From Blastomyces gilchristii SLH14081 (lineage: Eukaryota; Ascomycota; Eurotiomycetes; Onygenales; Ajellomycetaceae), in NCBI RefSeq assembly GCF_000003855.2, contig NW_003101656.1, positions 207,168 through 271,167 of the forward strand: a stretch of 64,000 nt of DNA, read 5' to 3'. The stretch's first letter is position 1; the number at the start of each line of letters is the position of its first letter. The notes below the pieces were generated by a model, which searched no databases, was not told the origin of the DNA, and worked only from the letters and a program-made list of their open reading frames with translations. The translations under genes were made by a program, and so were the position numbers. Shown here piece after piece: positions 36,745 through 50,816 of this stretch.

Positions 36745-36996
36745 ATAGTCTAAAAAAAACCTTAAAATGTCTAAAAATAGTAACTTTATGCTAAGAATGG
36801 AACTAAATGGGATCAAATGAAATCACTTTCTTATTTTTTTCAAGTCATGGTTTCATTTTAACATCTGATATATAGTCACTTTACATGTTTTTTTGATAGC
36901 CAGTCCCAGCGGGATTCACGCCAAGAAATGTATGAGACCAGATCAAATGAGATCAAATATGAAATTCATGGTCCCGGCGGCCAGTCTATATACAAC

Positions 36997-39990
36997 TCTC
37001 AGCAAGCATGTGAGGCTTTTCAGTTCTATTTATAAAAAAGGCAGATGAGAAGTAAGAGATATGTATCAATTATCAAGCATTTAACAAGCTTATGATCAAG
37101 AATGAATATTCACTGTCATGAATTCAACAACAGTTGAATACAGTTGAAAATGCCTAATATCTATCAAAGATCAATCTTCTTTCAGAATACTAGTAGATCT
37201 GTGTAGATAAACTGTCAGTTCTGTGAATCATATTTAATGTAAAATGAGAGAAGTTTGAATTCCTGACAATGTCATTCAGTCTGATAAATACACTCATCAT
37301 CTTTCAAATAATGATGAATATGATTCTTCATAAACAGAATGAAATCTCATGTCTCATATATCTCAATATCATTCTAGTCTTTTCAAGCTTATACAATGAA
37401 TATCTGAAGTATCTTGATAAAGTGCTTACAACTCTGACAGAGTATAAGCTCTATATCAAATCAACAAAGTGTGTGTTTGAAACAGAAGAGTTGAAGTTTA
37501 TAGAAGATATAGTAAGTGATAACTGTATATATCTCATGTCAGAGAAATTGAATATCATAGCAAATTAATCACAGCTGAGAAATGTACATCATGTACAACA
37601 CTTTCTTGAGTTAATCTCATATTACTACAGATTCATCAAGAATTTCATATAAATATCTACATCACTCTCAGATCTCTTAGGAGAAATAGATGCAAATCTG
37701 TGAAAGAAGAAGTTTCATTTAATCATCTGAAATATCATATGTGAGGAGGCTTTTCTCACACTGAGAGAATGTATAATAACATCTTCAGTACTTATTCAAT
37801 CAGATCACAATAAACCTTTCTACATTGAGACAGATACATCTGAATGAGCTATCAGAGACATTCTTCTACAGATAAATAAGAATGACAAGCTGTACTCAGT
37901 AACATACAATGATAAGAAACTATCAGATGTCAAGCTCAATTATTCAGTGTATAAAAAGAAATTGCTGATGATGTAGCATACACTGATATTATAGAATAGA
38001 TATAGTAATAACAGATATATAACAACAGTGATCACAGATCACAAAAGCCTTATCTATCTATAATTGATAATGAAATCTTTTAAATGCTTAGTACATTGAA
38101 TCTTGAAGTTTTAAGTATATAATCTTAATATTAAATACTGAAAGAGATCAGATACTGTGATATCTGATGTAATCAGTCACAGACTTGATTTCATAAATGA
38201 GGATTCTATGAACTAGATACAAGGAAAGTTCACATTAAACACACTGAGAGAATGCAAGAAATCAGAATGAGTGAATATAATAATCTCTCACTTAGAGAAT
38301 AATAAGATGTCAAATAACAGGTCTCTCATGAAAGAAGTAGAAGAGATGCTTTCAAACTTCAAGCTGAGAAAATTGAAAAATGATGTTATACTTTATCATA
38401 ATCTAAAATATACAGAAGCTCTCTATCTAGAATATTCATTTAGACATAACTTAATAACTCACATGTACAAGAAATTCAGCCACTTAGAAAGCTCTGAACT
38501 CATGAGTGTACTCAAATCAAGAGTGTACTGATCAAGCACAGCTGAGAACATTCAGACATACACTTACAAGTGTCCGAATTATCAGGTTATAAAAGAATCT
38601 AAGAAAGAGTTAGAATGCAAGGAAGTGTAATATCAGATGAAGTATATAATACAACTATTCAAACAATAAGAGATGAACCTCATAGATATATTACTGCAAA
38701 CATCAAATGAAAATCATTGAATAATCACTGCTATTAACTACACTACTGACTGATCAGTTGTGAAAGCAGTTTCAGAGATGATAGAGAAGATAGTGATGAA
38801 GTTTCTATATAATGAGATCTATATCAACTATAAAATGCTGTGTGAGATTCTAACTGATAACAGTGCAAATCTTGTAGAAGAAGCAGTGAGACATTTTATA
38901 AGTCAGTTATAGATAAGATATTATAGAACAATATTATATCACTCACAGAGAAACAGAAAAGTGAAATACTTGAATAAAATCTTGAGTAACATACTGACAA
39001 AATATCTATTAAGCAAGTCTATGAGATTATGAGATGAATATCTCAGTCAGATGCTATTAGTCACACAAATTCAGCAGTATACAGTCTTCAAGTGTTTATC
39101 ACTCTATCTATTGTATGAATTGCATTCACATATTCTGAAGCATACTTCAGAAAAGATGAGAGAGAGAACAGCAGTTATAGACACAGCAGAAACAACAGTT
39201 GCAGATGCAACAGTCACAGATATGAAATCAAGATTGAAAGAGATCAGTCATGTACATGCAAAAGCTAACAAGTTACTCCTGAATTAAGCAATTCAATCAA
39301 AAAGAATACAAGACTCACTAGTTAAGAAATTGAGTCTTAAGATGAAAACATGAGTTCTCATACACAATGAGAATTCTCAGAAGTTTCAATCTAGATCATT
39401 TGAGTTATATAAGATACTTAAATCACATTCTCTGAGAACATACACATTGAAAGAATCAGGAAGATGAGTCTTATACAACTTAATAAATAATTCATATCTT
39501 ATGAAGATAAAGATACAAGATCTGAGTGAATTATGATTATCTACAGCACTATTATCAGTATTGAAAAGAAAGAGACTTACAATTAAAATATCTCACAAAG
39601 TAAGAGAAATCATAGATGCTTATGAATCAGATGATCTCTCTTATATCAATCTTTTCATAATTATATGAAAAGAATGAGAAGTAATGAAGAAATCAGATGA
39701 ATATCACACTGCAATAAGTGATAAGACTGTAGCTGATCATATGATAATGCACTGCAGATAGCAGATGTAACACAGTAAAGAGCAGTCTCAAAGCAGCAGA
39801 CTTACACATGAATCAGATTACAGATGAAAAAGAAATTCAGAGTTGAATTCAACTGTTTACATCAGTTCAATCACAGAGACAACAGAGGATGAAGCATCTG
39901 AAACATTTATAAATACATGAAATCAAGTCATCTCAATCTCTGAGAATGCTCAGAGATCAGATGAGATTAGTTTCAATGAGCTGTTCACTG
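36997..39990 (+). pseudogene. pol 3' part of copy C: RT, RNase H, integrase
   Basis: Continuation of C after N1. RT open piece 37269-37568, with the YLDD position reading YLNI. RNase H at about 37800-38200. Integrase zinc-binding region at 38271-38600, core at about 38670-39150 (open piece 39051-39287 at its end). The region near 39290-39370 corresponds to the 90-bp unit that is duplicated in copy A and is single here. Confidence 0.85.
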
Positions 39991-40336
39991 TAGTAATCTG
40001 AGCAGGTGAAGAGAGATAGTATAATGCATGAGACAGAATCATAAGATGAAAGCTGCTGAACCTAGTCACTGAACACTGTATTATATAGAGATTGCATAGA
40101 AGTAGTGACTATCAGACAAAGAAAAAGCATAAGAAAAGAGAAGAGATAATGAATTGATCATTAACTATAAGAATCAGCTGTAAAAGACAAATGTTATCAT
40201 ACATGTCTTATTTATTTTCATATATCATATATTTAATCTATTTTCAATATCACATCATCTGAAAAGAAAAACACGAAAAACAAAGAAAATCTTAAAACTC
40301 AAGATTTACAAGAGATTCAAGGGCTGTAAGTCACTC

Positions 40337-41798
40337 TTACAACAACACTGCACATGTCTCTGATTTCTCTATCACTCTGAGTATAACATTAATATTGTTT
40401 ATCACAAGATTGACTGAAATGCCAATATAGAAATGTGTAGACATGTGTGTAGAAAAATTGAAGAAGAGTACAGAACTCACAGAATCAGAAGTCAGAGCAG
40501 AGAAGACAGAGACAGAAGAAATAAAAGAAGAAGAAGATATAGAATCAGATGAATAACAGTGAGAGTTATCTGAGACTGAATGCTTGTGATCTGATGTGTT
40601 CATAACCTTCTTCACAGAGAAGGGAGAGAAAGTGATGAGAGAAGCTTGAGAATAGAAGAGAATAGTCTCAGTAGTGTGATCATCTTCAATTAGAATGATC
40701 TCTGACACTGAAGCAACTAAGAATTATTATTAGTGTATGAAAATTATAAAATCAGAGATGAGAATAGTTACTGAATGAACACTCACTGATCTTAGAGTTG
40801 TATACATAATTACAACACACACAAGACTTCTCAGAAAGAGAGAGAGAGATACAGACAAATATAGAAAGCAGAACACAGTATGTGAACAGCTCATGTTCAT
40901 AATAACATCTCAGACAAGACATACAAGTCTCACACTCACAGATGTAAAAAAGTATGATATTCATATTCTCATTCTTAAAAACACAGATATTCTTCACCTG
41001 CATCACAAAGTCAGATGACAAGTGTCAGAGAATAGACTGATATAAGTTAATCATTTCAAAGATATTTATCAGAGCAGATATACTCATAATATTGAATTTA
41101 ACAGTTGTAAAAAGTTTCTTGATATCTGTGAATACTATAAGTTTATATATAATAAAACTCATAACAATTTCTTCTAAGAACAGGAAAATCAGTGTTAGAA
41201 AGAGAAGAGAGAAAAAGAAAGACTTACAATCTTAATACTGTTAAGAAGAGAGGTGATTCTTCAGTATAAATAAATAATTATCTTATCATGAATATTTAAA
41301 ATAAATATAATAATCAGTGTCTTTAATCAAGCTTCAGATGATTGTGTTATACACAGTCTTTATATAATAAATTATTTTAGAGATTAGTAAGAAGAGCAGA
41401 AGTGTATATACTGAGAAATATGATTTATTAAGTCTACACAATATTTTCTTGAAATGAGAAGAGCTGGAAATAAAAGCAGAGACAGTAGAAGCACAGAGAG
41501 CAGAAGTAGCAGAAGTGAAGATTGTGAGAACAGAGATAGCAGAAGTGAGAGAACTGGAAACAGAGATAAGAATAGATGATTGAGAGAGAGTGACAGAGAG
41601 AGAAACAGTGATAGAAGAGACAGAAAGAGACATAGAAGACTCAGTTACACATGACACAGATAATTTCTTTATTATCACATTCTTCAAGTTCTTGACTAAT
41701 GATTCAATATTAAGTTCACTATCATCAGTAGACACAGATCTGTCAACATATGAAGATTTTATATAAATAAAAACAAACATATCAGCATCTGTATTCAT
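40337..41798 (-). CDS. Antisense reading frames between integrase and 3' LTR (copy C)
   Basis: Segments 41798-41334 (154 codons, the longest of the set, start MNTDADMFVF), 41021-40752 (89, Cys-rich) and 40708-40337 (123, start MSEIILIEDD). Same order and spacing as in D and A. The longer first segment suggests the true start is upstream of the Met seen in D. Function unknown. Confidence 0.48.
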
Positions 41799-42329
41799 AT
41801 AAAATTATGTCAGAGAATATGATCAGAAGCTCACTGAGAAGAAAAATGATCAAGAGTGTATAAGAAGATGAAGAAGATATGTCATTCATAATAGTACATT
41901 CTGATGATTCTTAGAAGATAAACAAGTCCTGATCACATTTCATAACATGTTACACTTACTGCTAATGAACTGCTCAGTATAGGTACTACAAGAACACTTG
42001 TTATGAAAATAAGAGATTATCATCAGAAATGCATACAATGTGATAGGTGAACAACAGATAGAAGGTGTTAAATGAAACAAGAGACAGGAATCTTGAATGA
42101 GATAATGACATTCAATGATGACAATAATGAAGAAGATGATTGAAGAATGAGAAAAGTTAGTGAATGAGTGATATAATATGATGAAAGTTTCTTTGTGAGA
42201 GTGTACATGAAATGCTAGCTGAATCAGAAATAGATTACATAATTATGAACACTAGTGATGTGCTAATCTGCATGAAGCTAGAACATATATTATGATTATA
42301 TGAGCATGACTGAATCTGATGAGAGAGAA

Positions 42330-42496
42330 TGTGATTTGAAAGAACATATGACTGTCAGATAATAACACAGTCACTTCTGAACTTGCTTATGAATGTAAAG
42401 AGGCCATGGCGGCCACCAATTAATTTAGTGTACAGTATATAAGAAGCCGGCGTACGCCTGTAATCGTACGCTGGCTTAAGGAACCTTTGAATCACA
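42330..42496 (+). repeat. 3' LTR of copy C
   Basis: 167 bp. Inner half strongly mutated (TGTGATTTGAAAG); outer half keeps GGCCATGGCGGCC and GCCGGCGTACGCC. The right flank is copy E integrase sequence, in opposite orientation. Confidence 0.94.
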
Positions 42497-45400
42497 TCAA
42501 CAGTTGTATCATACACTTCATCTGATGTTGCACTTTCTCATATTCTAACCCTTTCTTAGATTCTTTCACAACCTGGCAATTCAGACACTTATAAGTGTAC
42601 ATCTGAATATTCTCAGCCATGCTTGATCAGTACACTCTTGATTCAAGTATGCTCATAAGTTCAGAGCTTTCTAAGTGATCAAATTCCTTATGCATGTGAG
42701 TTATCAAGTCATATCTAAATAAATGTTCTAGATAGAGAGCTTCTACATATTCTAGATTATGATAAAGCATAATATTATTTTTCAATTTCCTCAGCTTAAA
42801 GTTTGAAAGCATTTCTTCTACTACTTTTATAAGATACTTGTTATCTGATATCTTGTCATTCTTCAAGTGAGAGATCATTGCATTCACTCATTCTAATTTC
42901 TTGCATTCTCTCAGCATATTTAATGTGAAATTGTCTTATATCTGATTCACAGAATTCTTATCTATCAAATCAGATCTGTGACTGATTGCATCAGACATTA
43001 CAGTATTCAACTCTTTTCAGTATTTAATATTAAGATTATACACTTGAAACTCTGAGATTCAATATACTAAGCATTTGAAAGATTTCATTATTAATTGTAG
43101 ATAGATAAGACTTTCATAATCTATTATTATCATTGTTATATACTTATTATCAATATATCTATTCTATAACATCAGCATATGCTTGATCACTAGTAATTCC
43201 TTTTCATGCACTGAGTAATTGAACTCAGTACTCAATAGTTTCCTATCATCATACATCATCAGATGCAGCTTCCTGTTCTTACTTATCTGTAGAAGAGTGT
43301 CTTTAATAACTCATTCAGATGTATCTGTCTCAATGTAGAAAGATTTATTATAATCTGATTAAATAAGCACTGAGAATGTTGTTACATATTTTCTCAGTGT
43401 GAGAAAAGCCTTCTCATATACAGTATTTCAGATAATTGAACAGAACTTCTTCTTTCACAGATTTACATCTGTTTCTCTTAAGAGATCTGAGAGTGATACA
43501 GATATTCATATGAAATTCTTGATAAATCTGCAGTAATATGAGATCAATATAAGAAACTGTTATACATGATGTACATTTCTTAGTCATGATCAATTCACTA
43601 TAACATTCAATTTCTCTGAGATAAGATATATACAGTCATCACTCACTACATATTCTACAAACTTTCACTCTTTCATTTCAAACACATACTTTATTATTTT
43701 GATGTAGAGCTTATACTCTGTCAGAGTTATAAGCACTTTATCAAGATACTTCAGATATTCATTATATAAGTTTCAAAAGACTAGAATGTCAGTGAGATAT
43801 ATAAGATATGAGGTTTATTCTGTTTATGAAGAATCTTGATAAATCTGCAGTAATATGAGATCAACTTAAGAAACTGTTGTACATGATGTATATTTCTCAG
43901 CTGCAGTTAATTGACTATGACATTCAATTTCTTCAGAATGAGATGTATACAGTCATCACTCACTATATATTCTACAAACTTCAACTCTTCTATTTCAAAC
44001 ACATATTTATTGATTTGATATAGAGCTTATACTCTGTCAGAGTTATACGCACTTTATTAAGATGCTTCAGGTATTCATTGTATGAGTTTGAAAAGACTAG
44101 AATGTCATTGAGATATATAAGATATGAGGTTTCATTTTGTTTATGAAGAATCATATTCATTATCATTTGAAAGATGATGAGTGTATTTATCAGATTAAAT
44201 AATATTATCAGGAATTCAAACTTTCTTCATTATATATTAAATATAGTTCACAGAATAGATAGTTTGTCTATACAGATCTGTCAGTATTCTGAGAGAAGAT
44301 CAATGTTTAATAGATATCAGATGTTTTCAATCATATTCAACTGTTGTTGAATCTATGACAGTGAATGTTTATTCTTGATCATAAGTGTTGAGTACTTAAT
44401 AATTGATACACATCTGTCACTTCTCACCTGTCTTTTTCATAAATAGAACTGGAAAGCCTCACACACTTGATAAGAATTATATGAGATCATATTCTAGAAG
44501 GTCTGTGATCTGATACTTCTGTTTTTCAAGATGTGTTTATGACAGAGGGTACATATTCTGATTGACTGGTTTCACATTCTCTGTGTCAATCTCATGTACA
44601 AATTCTCAATTCAGCAGCAATTCTGATAACAGATCTATTCAGAAGATCTTCTCATACTTCTTCAGAAGCTTCTTCATACACTTATTCTTCTGTATATTCT
44701 TTATCTTGATTTCATTCACCTTCAGGTCTTATATAACATACAGAATTCTTTCAGATGAGATCTTACAAATCATTCTCTTTACTTGTTAATGTATAAGCAG
44801 ATTTAATTCTTCTATATCAGAGACATGGAATGTCCTTCTCATATCAGTTAATAGAATTATATGAACTGTTTTCTTTCTATCAGTCAACTGTATATGACAT
44901 GTACATCATTGAATCTGTGAATTGAATTTTTGAAATTAATTAAGTCTGAGAACAAGATTATATTTCATGTTCTGCAGCTCTCAGGCTCAAATATAGCAAG
45001 ATCATTCTTCAAAGTGCAGGAGAATTCTTACTCTTACAGATGATATCAAATATCAGTTATTAGATAATTTTATACATCAGAGATTCTTCACTTGACAGAT
45101 CTCTTTTAGTCTTTAGATTATATAATCATTAATATATTATATAGAAGCTTCTGTATCTGTTAATACTTTTGCAGTCATCTCTCAATTCTTACTCAAGTGC
45201 TCTTTATATATTAATATTTCAGGTCTCAAGATATTGAGATAAGTATCTGCTTCATTCTCACTCACACCTCATTCAGAAGCCTGCTTTCTCTTGATATTTA
45301 CAGAATTCAGAGAGTCATCTAATATGAACATCTCTTTCACTTTGAAGACTTTTCATAGAATATTAGTAAGTATCTTCAAGCTCATTAATTCTACTAGTTT

Positions 45401-47050
45401 TTTGACTTTCTTACTTTTCTTAACTGTGTATACTGTGTGTAATTCTTTCTATTATGCTTCTGATATTCACAGTTGAAGCAAGCTTGATACTTGTAATATT
45501 AAGATTTTCACTCAGAGAATTTCTTTTTCAGAGAATTCAGTGCTTTAGTAATAATATTCAGATCTATATTCATTGTGTTCAGATTTATAACTTGTGTTAT
45601 AGAAGTCTGATTATCTGTTCTCTGTTAAGACATACTTGATTGCAGTATTTTCTATTATAATTGACTCACTTATTTCTATATAATGAGAATATTGTATGCT
45701 TTCTTCACTGTGTCTGATTATAAGGTTAAGCATTTTCATTCTGCTCTTAACTCAGATATAAGATCATGAATGAAGATCTGTAAATAGAAAGATGTTGAAA
45801 GCTCTTCATTCAATATAAGATAGTATAAGCTGAATTGTATAAAGTATGATATAAGATTACTTACTTATCTACACTCAGTGAAGTGTTTATAACACTTGTC
45901 TCATATATTTACTTTCTCAAAGTGATGCAAGATTTATTTACAAAACTCATTTCATATTTATGAGAATCAATATTATTCTGAGTCTGTGAGATTTATCTTT
46001 TCATTAGTTATTTATAATGACTTTACTTTTCTGTGTAGAAACACAGCAGATCTTAAGACTTATTAGAATTCTATTAACTATCTGTCTATAAGTTTGTGTT
46101 CAATTCAATAATATGATTATATCTGACTTAGTCAGCTGATTGCAGCATCATTTTTTCAGTTGCTATTAAAGCTTAATCACTCTGACAGATCTTCTGACTT
46201 AATATATCTCATGTTCAGATTCTTATTCTGCACAGTGATCTCTGATGATATGTACACTTCTGAAGAGATTGTGAATAATCATCATAAAATCTCTAGATTC
46301 AGTCTAGTTATCTATCTATATAAACATTTGATCTTCTGCTGCAGGTCTATGATCTGGTTTTCTCTATTCTTATTAATGATGATAATTGTGTCAGTGATAC
46401 TCTTCATAGTAAATACTTGATTCATAGTGAATGTCAATTATTGTTTAACTTCTGCCTCAGTCTGTCACTGTGTACACAAGATCTTGATTTTATTTAGAAT
46501 TCTCATATATGTACAGAGCTTCAATTTCAGTTCAGCTGTCTCAGCTACTTTTCTTACTGCTTTGAGTAAACTCTCTAAGAGGTTCTGCATACCTTCTGAT
46601 TCAGATAGCAGAGAAGAGTATTGTTTGTATTAACTAGAAAAAGTATTCATTTCAGTGATTTCTTATTAATTGTACAATGTCTATTATTATATCACTATAT
46701 CATTATATCACTATATAATCTCTGTTATCATTGTATAACTCTGATGATGATCATCTCTCTTTTATTCTTCTGAGTAGAGAGCAGTCTTCTTTGAATCTAA
46801 TTCACTGATCTCATCTCTTTTCTCATATCTCATGTGTTTGCATACATGACATTCATCTGAATGTGGAGTTTTTCTTTAACAAGCAGAGCAGTATCAATCA
46901 GATGCTCTTTTATTCACTGCTTCTTCATATACTATCTTTTGAACATTTTATAACCACACTGACATGATAACTACAAATCACTTTGTAGACAGAATTATCA
47001 CATTCTGGAGAAGCCTGCGCTTCTCACCAGTTTTTAGACATGCTATCAGA
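42497..47050 (-). pseudogene. Copy E: gag, protease, RT, RNase H and integrase start
   Basis: Minus strand. gag from an ATG at 46650 to about 45240; protease near 45150; RT at about 44470-43560; RNase H at about 43400-42980; integrase zinc-binding region at 42887-42627. Integrase continues at 25458 beyond copy C. Plus-strand open frames here are shadows. RT carries a 317-bp tandem duplication. The region next to the 5' LTR carries the complement of the family A TCTGATAGCATG motif (about 47041-47050). Confidence 0.85.
43517..44152 (-). repeat. Tandem duplication, period 317 bp, in RT of copy E
   Basis: Copy 1 about 43517-43834 and copy 2 about 43834-44152. They share long blocks such as TGTCAGAGTTATA, but differ at many transitions and a few small indels. 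No other family A copy has it. It spans part of the RT palm, including the YLDD region. Confidence 0.9.
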
Positions 47051-47228
47051 TGTGATTCAAAGGATGCTTGAGCCAGCATATGATTACAGGCGTACGCCGG
47101 CTTCTTATATATGTTATCTACATTAATTAGTGGCCGCTAGAGCCCCTTTACATTCGTAAGCGTGTTCAAAAGCGTGTTCGGAAGCGGCCGCGTTATTATC
47201 CGGCGGTCGTACGTTCTTCCGAACCATA
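47051..47228 (-). repeat. 5' LTR of copy E
   Basis: 178 bp. Outer (right) half very well preserved, with GCGGCCGCG and CGGCGGTCGTACG; inner half partly mutated. Contains the 11-bp duplication AAAAGCGTGTTC that marks the 178-bp subfamily. Confidence 0.93.
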
Positions 47229-50200
47229 TAGATCTGAAAAATGTTTCTGACTGATAAAATATATATAGTGTTATAAGTGATTCCATTGTAATCAACTAAT
47301 ATCTTCAGGTTCAAGAGTCAGTGTTTTCAATTCATTCAGTGTGTATCAATCACATCAGATGACATATCTTGTTCTTGTTATAAGAGAGCATCTGTCATTG
47401 AGTTCTGACTGCTGAGATGGTAGTATATTATAAAATGAAAGTAGCTTAGAAACTCAGATCATCACATTTGTTATTCTATGAGTTTATAAATTGTTGTGAA
47501 GTACTTGAGATTCTTATAATCTGTGATTATCTCAAATTCAGAGATACTTTGAAGTTCAGAGTCTCATTCTTCTAGACAGTGTATAATTATGAGAAGTTTC
47601 TTGTCATAGATCTTGTAATTGCATTCAGCAGAACTCAGTTTCTTAGATATAAAGACATATAATTGTAGAACATCTTTATCATTATATTGTAATATAGCTT
47701 CTTCTGTGACATAGTCAGAGAAATCAGCTTCAATGACTATCTCATGATTAGATTTAAATATTATTAGTAAAGAGATGTTAATGAACATCTTCTTCATCTG
47801 TATAAATACAGCTTCAGTCTCTGCTGATCATTGAAATACTGAGTTCTTTTTAATAAGCTCTGTAAGTAATCTTGTGATATCTGAGAAGTTTCATATAAAT
47901 TACTGATAGAAGTTAGCAAATTCAATGAAGCTTTATACATCTTTCACAGTGTAAGAATCTTTTCATTTGAGAATAGCAGAGATCTTCTCAGAATTCATTC
48001 AAATCTTCTTATCAGCTTCTATGATGAAATCTAAGTATTTAGTACTCTTAACTTTGAAATCATACTTATTAATATCAATTGATAGTTCTGCTTCTCATAG
48101 TCATTGTAATACTCTTTGCATATACTCTTGATATTTCTTTCTGAATTCATTGATGAAGATGAGAATGTTATCTAGATAAGTGAATACAAATTTATCAAGA
48201 AAGTCTTGAAGTGCTCAGTTGATATACTTCTGAAATATACTGAAGACATTGATCAGTTCAAAGAGTGTAACTACTTATTCAAAGAGATTATAATATGTTT
48301 AAAATACAGTAAGTCATTCATCTTCTTCAGTAATACAAATCTTATGAAACACAGTTATAACATCTAACTTTGTAAATCATTGAGCTTGGCTGATATATGC
48401 TAAGATTTCATTGATAAGGGACAAGAGATAATGATCTTTCTTTATCAATCTGTTCAGACCTTGATAGTTCACACATAATTGAAGTTCTTCACCTGATTTC
48501 TTTGCAAAGAGAATAGAAGCTGCAGCAGAAGAGTTGCAAATATATATGAATCTCTTATTAAACAGATCATTGAGTGTCTTCTGAAGAAGAAGAAGTTTGT
48601 CTCAAGATATATTATAGAGAGAGTCTTATGATGATTCAAAATTCTTACTATTCTGCTTTTCTAACTTAATACTGTGATCTATTTCTGAATCTTGAAAGAG
48701 GAGTAAATTTGTAATATAATCTTGTTAGAAAATATCTAGATATTCATGATATTATTGAGAGAGTTTTGTATGAGAATCTGTTATTGTAGTACAGAATAAC
48801 TTCTCTAGAGCTTTCTTAATATCAGTCAGACTGACAGAATAGATTGAGACATAATCTTGCTATCAGTGATTTTATTGACAGTTTTGATAATAACTTCTTT
48901 TTCAGAGCATTTCATAAGTATTGACAGAGATCTGTGTAAGATTCATAGTCTTGTGAATATCATCTTCATGAATTCTATTATTATTAGAAAATATCAAGCT
49001 TCTGTTTCAAGCATTCAATAAGATGCCTTGTTCAGATAGTTAGATGAGTTCTAATATAAGATTATAATCGAAATTATCAACTTCATATACATAGACATCT
49101 TCATGTTAATGTTCTTCAACATCTATGTTTAGTTTCATCATATAATGAGTGTAAACATCTTTTGAATTATCAAATCCTGCAAGAAGTCGGGGTTTTGATA
49201 AGAGAATACACTGAAGATTATGATATTTTATGACTGAAGATTGTATCATTGCATAGTGATATAGACTGCTGTCTATTATGACTTTCATATTATATATGTT
49301 ATTAATCACAGTAGATACAAGAATCACATTCATTGTTATTTTCTCTTGAAATCATTGTTATCTGATCTTTTCAAGCTTCTATTTATGAATTTGAACAGAA
49401 GCTAATCTTTTCTCTGTTTCATCAGAGCATTCTTATAGTTATCTTCTTAATCTTTGTTCACTGCAATGTGATTATCACAGACAGATGCTGATTCATTCTT
49501 TGAATAAGAAGACACTGATCTATCTCTTGATTGAGAAGGTATTTACATTAATTAACAGTTGAAAGCAATGTGTTCTGATCAGTTATAGTTAATGTATACT
49601 CTATATTGACATTGATCAGTAACTTCTTCAGAAGTAATTTCAGAAACTCAGAAGTCTGTTCAAATAGTAGAAACTCTTGCTTGTGTATAGACATTTGAAT
49701 CTATTCAGTTTATAATATCTGCATCATTGCTGTTACTTCTCTTCAGTACAGATATATAAGTAGCTGAAGTGTAATATCTTCTGTCACTGTTCTGTATACT
49801 CTTGAGCTTGATAAGATGATTATTCAATGTCCACATCTGTGTACAGAAGCCTTTATAAGTCAGGTCTTTATTTACACTTATGAGACTCTGTAAGAGTGTG
49901 AAAGTCAATATCTTCTTAAGTATACTGATCTTTATTTAATTCTCTCAAGATTGATCACCTGCTTCTAAGATCTGAGTGTCAAAGTCAGGAAGAAATGTTA
50001 TAAGAGAAGTGTTTCTCTGTTAAACACTCTGTAATCAATCTAATACTTTCTATTATACAGCAGTGTCTTGAAACAGAATATCAAGATATTTGATGATATT
50101 GACAGATATTTGTAATACTGATTCACATACTTTTATTCATGAATGAAACTTCTGTTTTATATGATTCCTCAACTGTTCATTGACATATCAATCTTGATTA

Positions 50201-50816
50201 GTTAATAAACTGATGACATCTTTATCTACACTCAGTTTCACAAGCATTTTCATTCTTCATGATGAGTAGAGAGTGAGATTGAAAGTATTGAAATATATAA
50301 GAGTATCTAAGCATTCATTCAGTATTTTTATAGATGCTGAAGTTGTATAAGTTCTCTGTTGAGTTAATTATTGAATTTTCTTGTATTGAAGTTATTAAGT
50401 TGCATGTATATCAGCTATCTGTTATTATTGTAGTTTTAATATTACTCAGAGTCACTGTAATATCACTTCTATACTCATATTTAAGAGTTGTTTCATATTA
50501 TTATTAGACATGACTATGTTGTTTATAAGATATGTGATATCTGTGAAATCTGAAGAAGTGTAATTGTATGAATATCTCATATATCTGAGTTTCAGAACTC
50601 TCAGGTCTTTCACTGACATTCTCTTGTAAGATTTTATTACAGAGTCAGAACAACTGATAAGTAAGCTTGTATCTAAGAACTCAGTATTCACTTAACTATT
50701 TCTCTTTCTTATGTGTTATTACATGTTCAGATATCTCTCAATGAATAATCATTTCTAATAAGAAGATAATATGTGAATAATCATTTCTAATAAGAACACA
50801 ATGAATGTTTTTCTAG
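47229..50816 (-). pseudogene. Copy F: gag, protease, RT and RNase H
   Basis: Minus strand. gag N-terminal segment 50691-50452 (same as in G). Protease piece 49333-49106, with the triad region reading I-D-S-S. RT at about 48650-47930, catalytic box YLDN near 48170. RNase H piece 47797-47564. Better preserved than B1: several open blocks of 60-80 codons remain. Interrupted at 47228 by copy E. Confidence 0.85.

Larger units (their letters stand above)
28215..36988 (+). mobile_element. 506-bp hAT-like non-autonomous element N1, split by element D
   Basis: Pieces 28215-28480 (266 bp) and 36749-36988 (240 bp) total 506 bp, exactly the length of N2. Perfect 8-bp duplications TATACAAC flank it (28207-28214 and 36989-36996). 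Ends match the hAT element: left TAGACTGACCGTGTGACC, right about 75 bp ending GGCCAGTCTA. No coding capacity; it would need the transposase of a related hAT element. Confidence 0.95.
25459..42496 (+). mobile_element. Family A Ty3/gypsy copy C, split by N1 and D
   Basis: 5' LTR 25459-25625 and 3' LTR 42330-42496, both 167 bp. Internal 25626-28214 and 36997-42329, interrupted by N1 (which carries D). Removing inserts leaves about 8.26 kb. It sits in opposite orientation inside the integrase gene of copy E; the E sequence resumes on the right. The flanking tetramers are GGAA and TCAA, which do not match, unlike every other complete insertion here. Confidence 0.9.
15872..47228 (-). mobile_element. 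Family A Ty3/gypsy copy E, minus strand, split by hAT and copy C
   Basis: 5' LTR 47051-47228 and 3' LTR 15872-16049, each 178 bp. Perfect TAGA duplications at 15868-15871 and 47229-47232. Internal pieces: 47050-42497, then (after copy C, 25459-42496) 25458-23395, then (after the hAT element) 17629-16050. Removing the inserts leaves about 8.55 kb; the excess over other copies is largely a 317-bp tandem duplication in RT at 43517-44152. Confidence 0.93.

Noticed and set aside
46160..46633. Plus-strand open frames over copy E gag as genes
   Set aside because: They are complements of the minus-strand gag of E and have equivalents opposite gag in the other family A copies.
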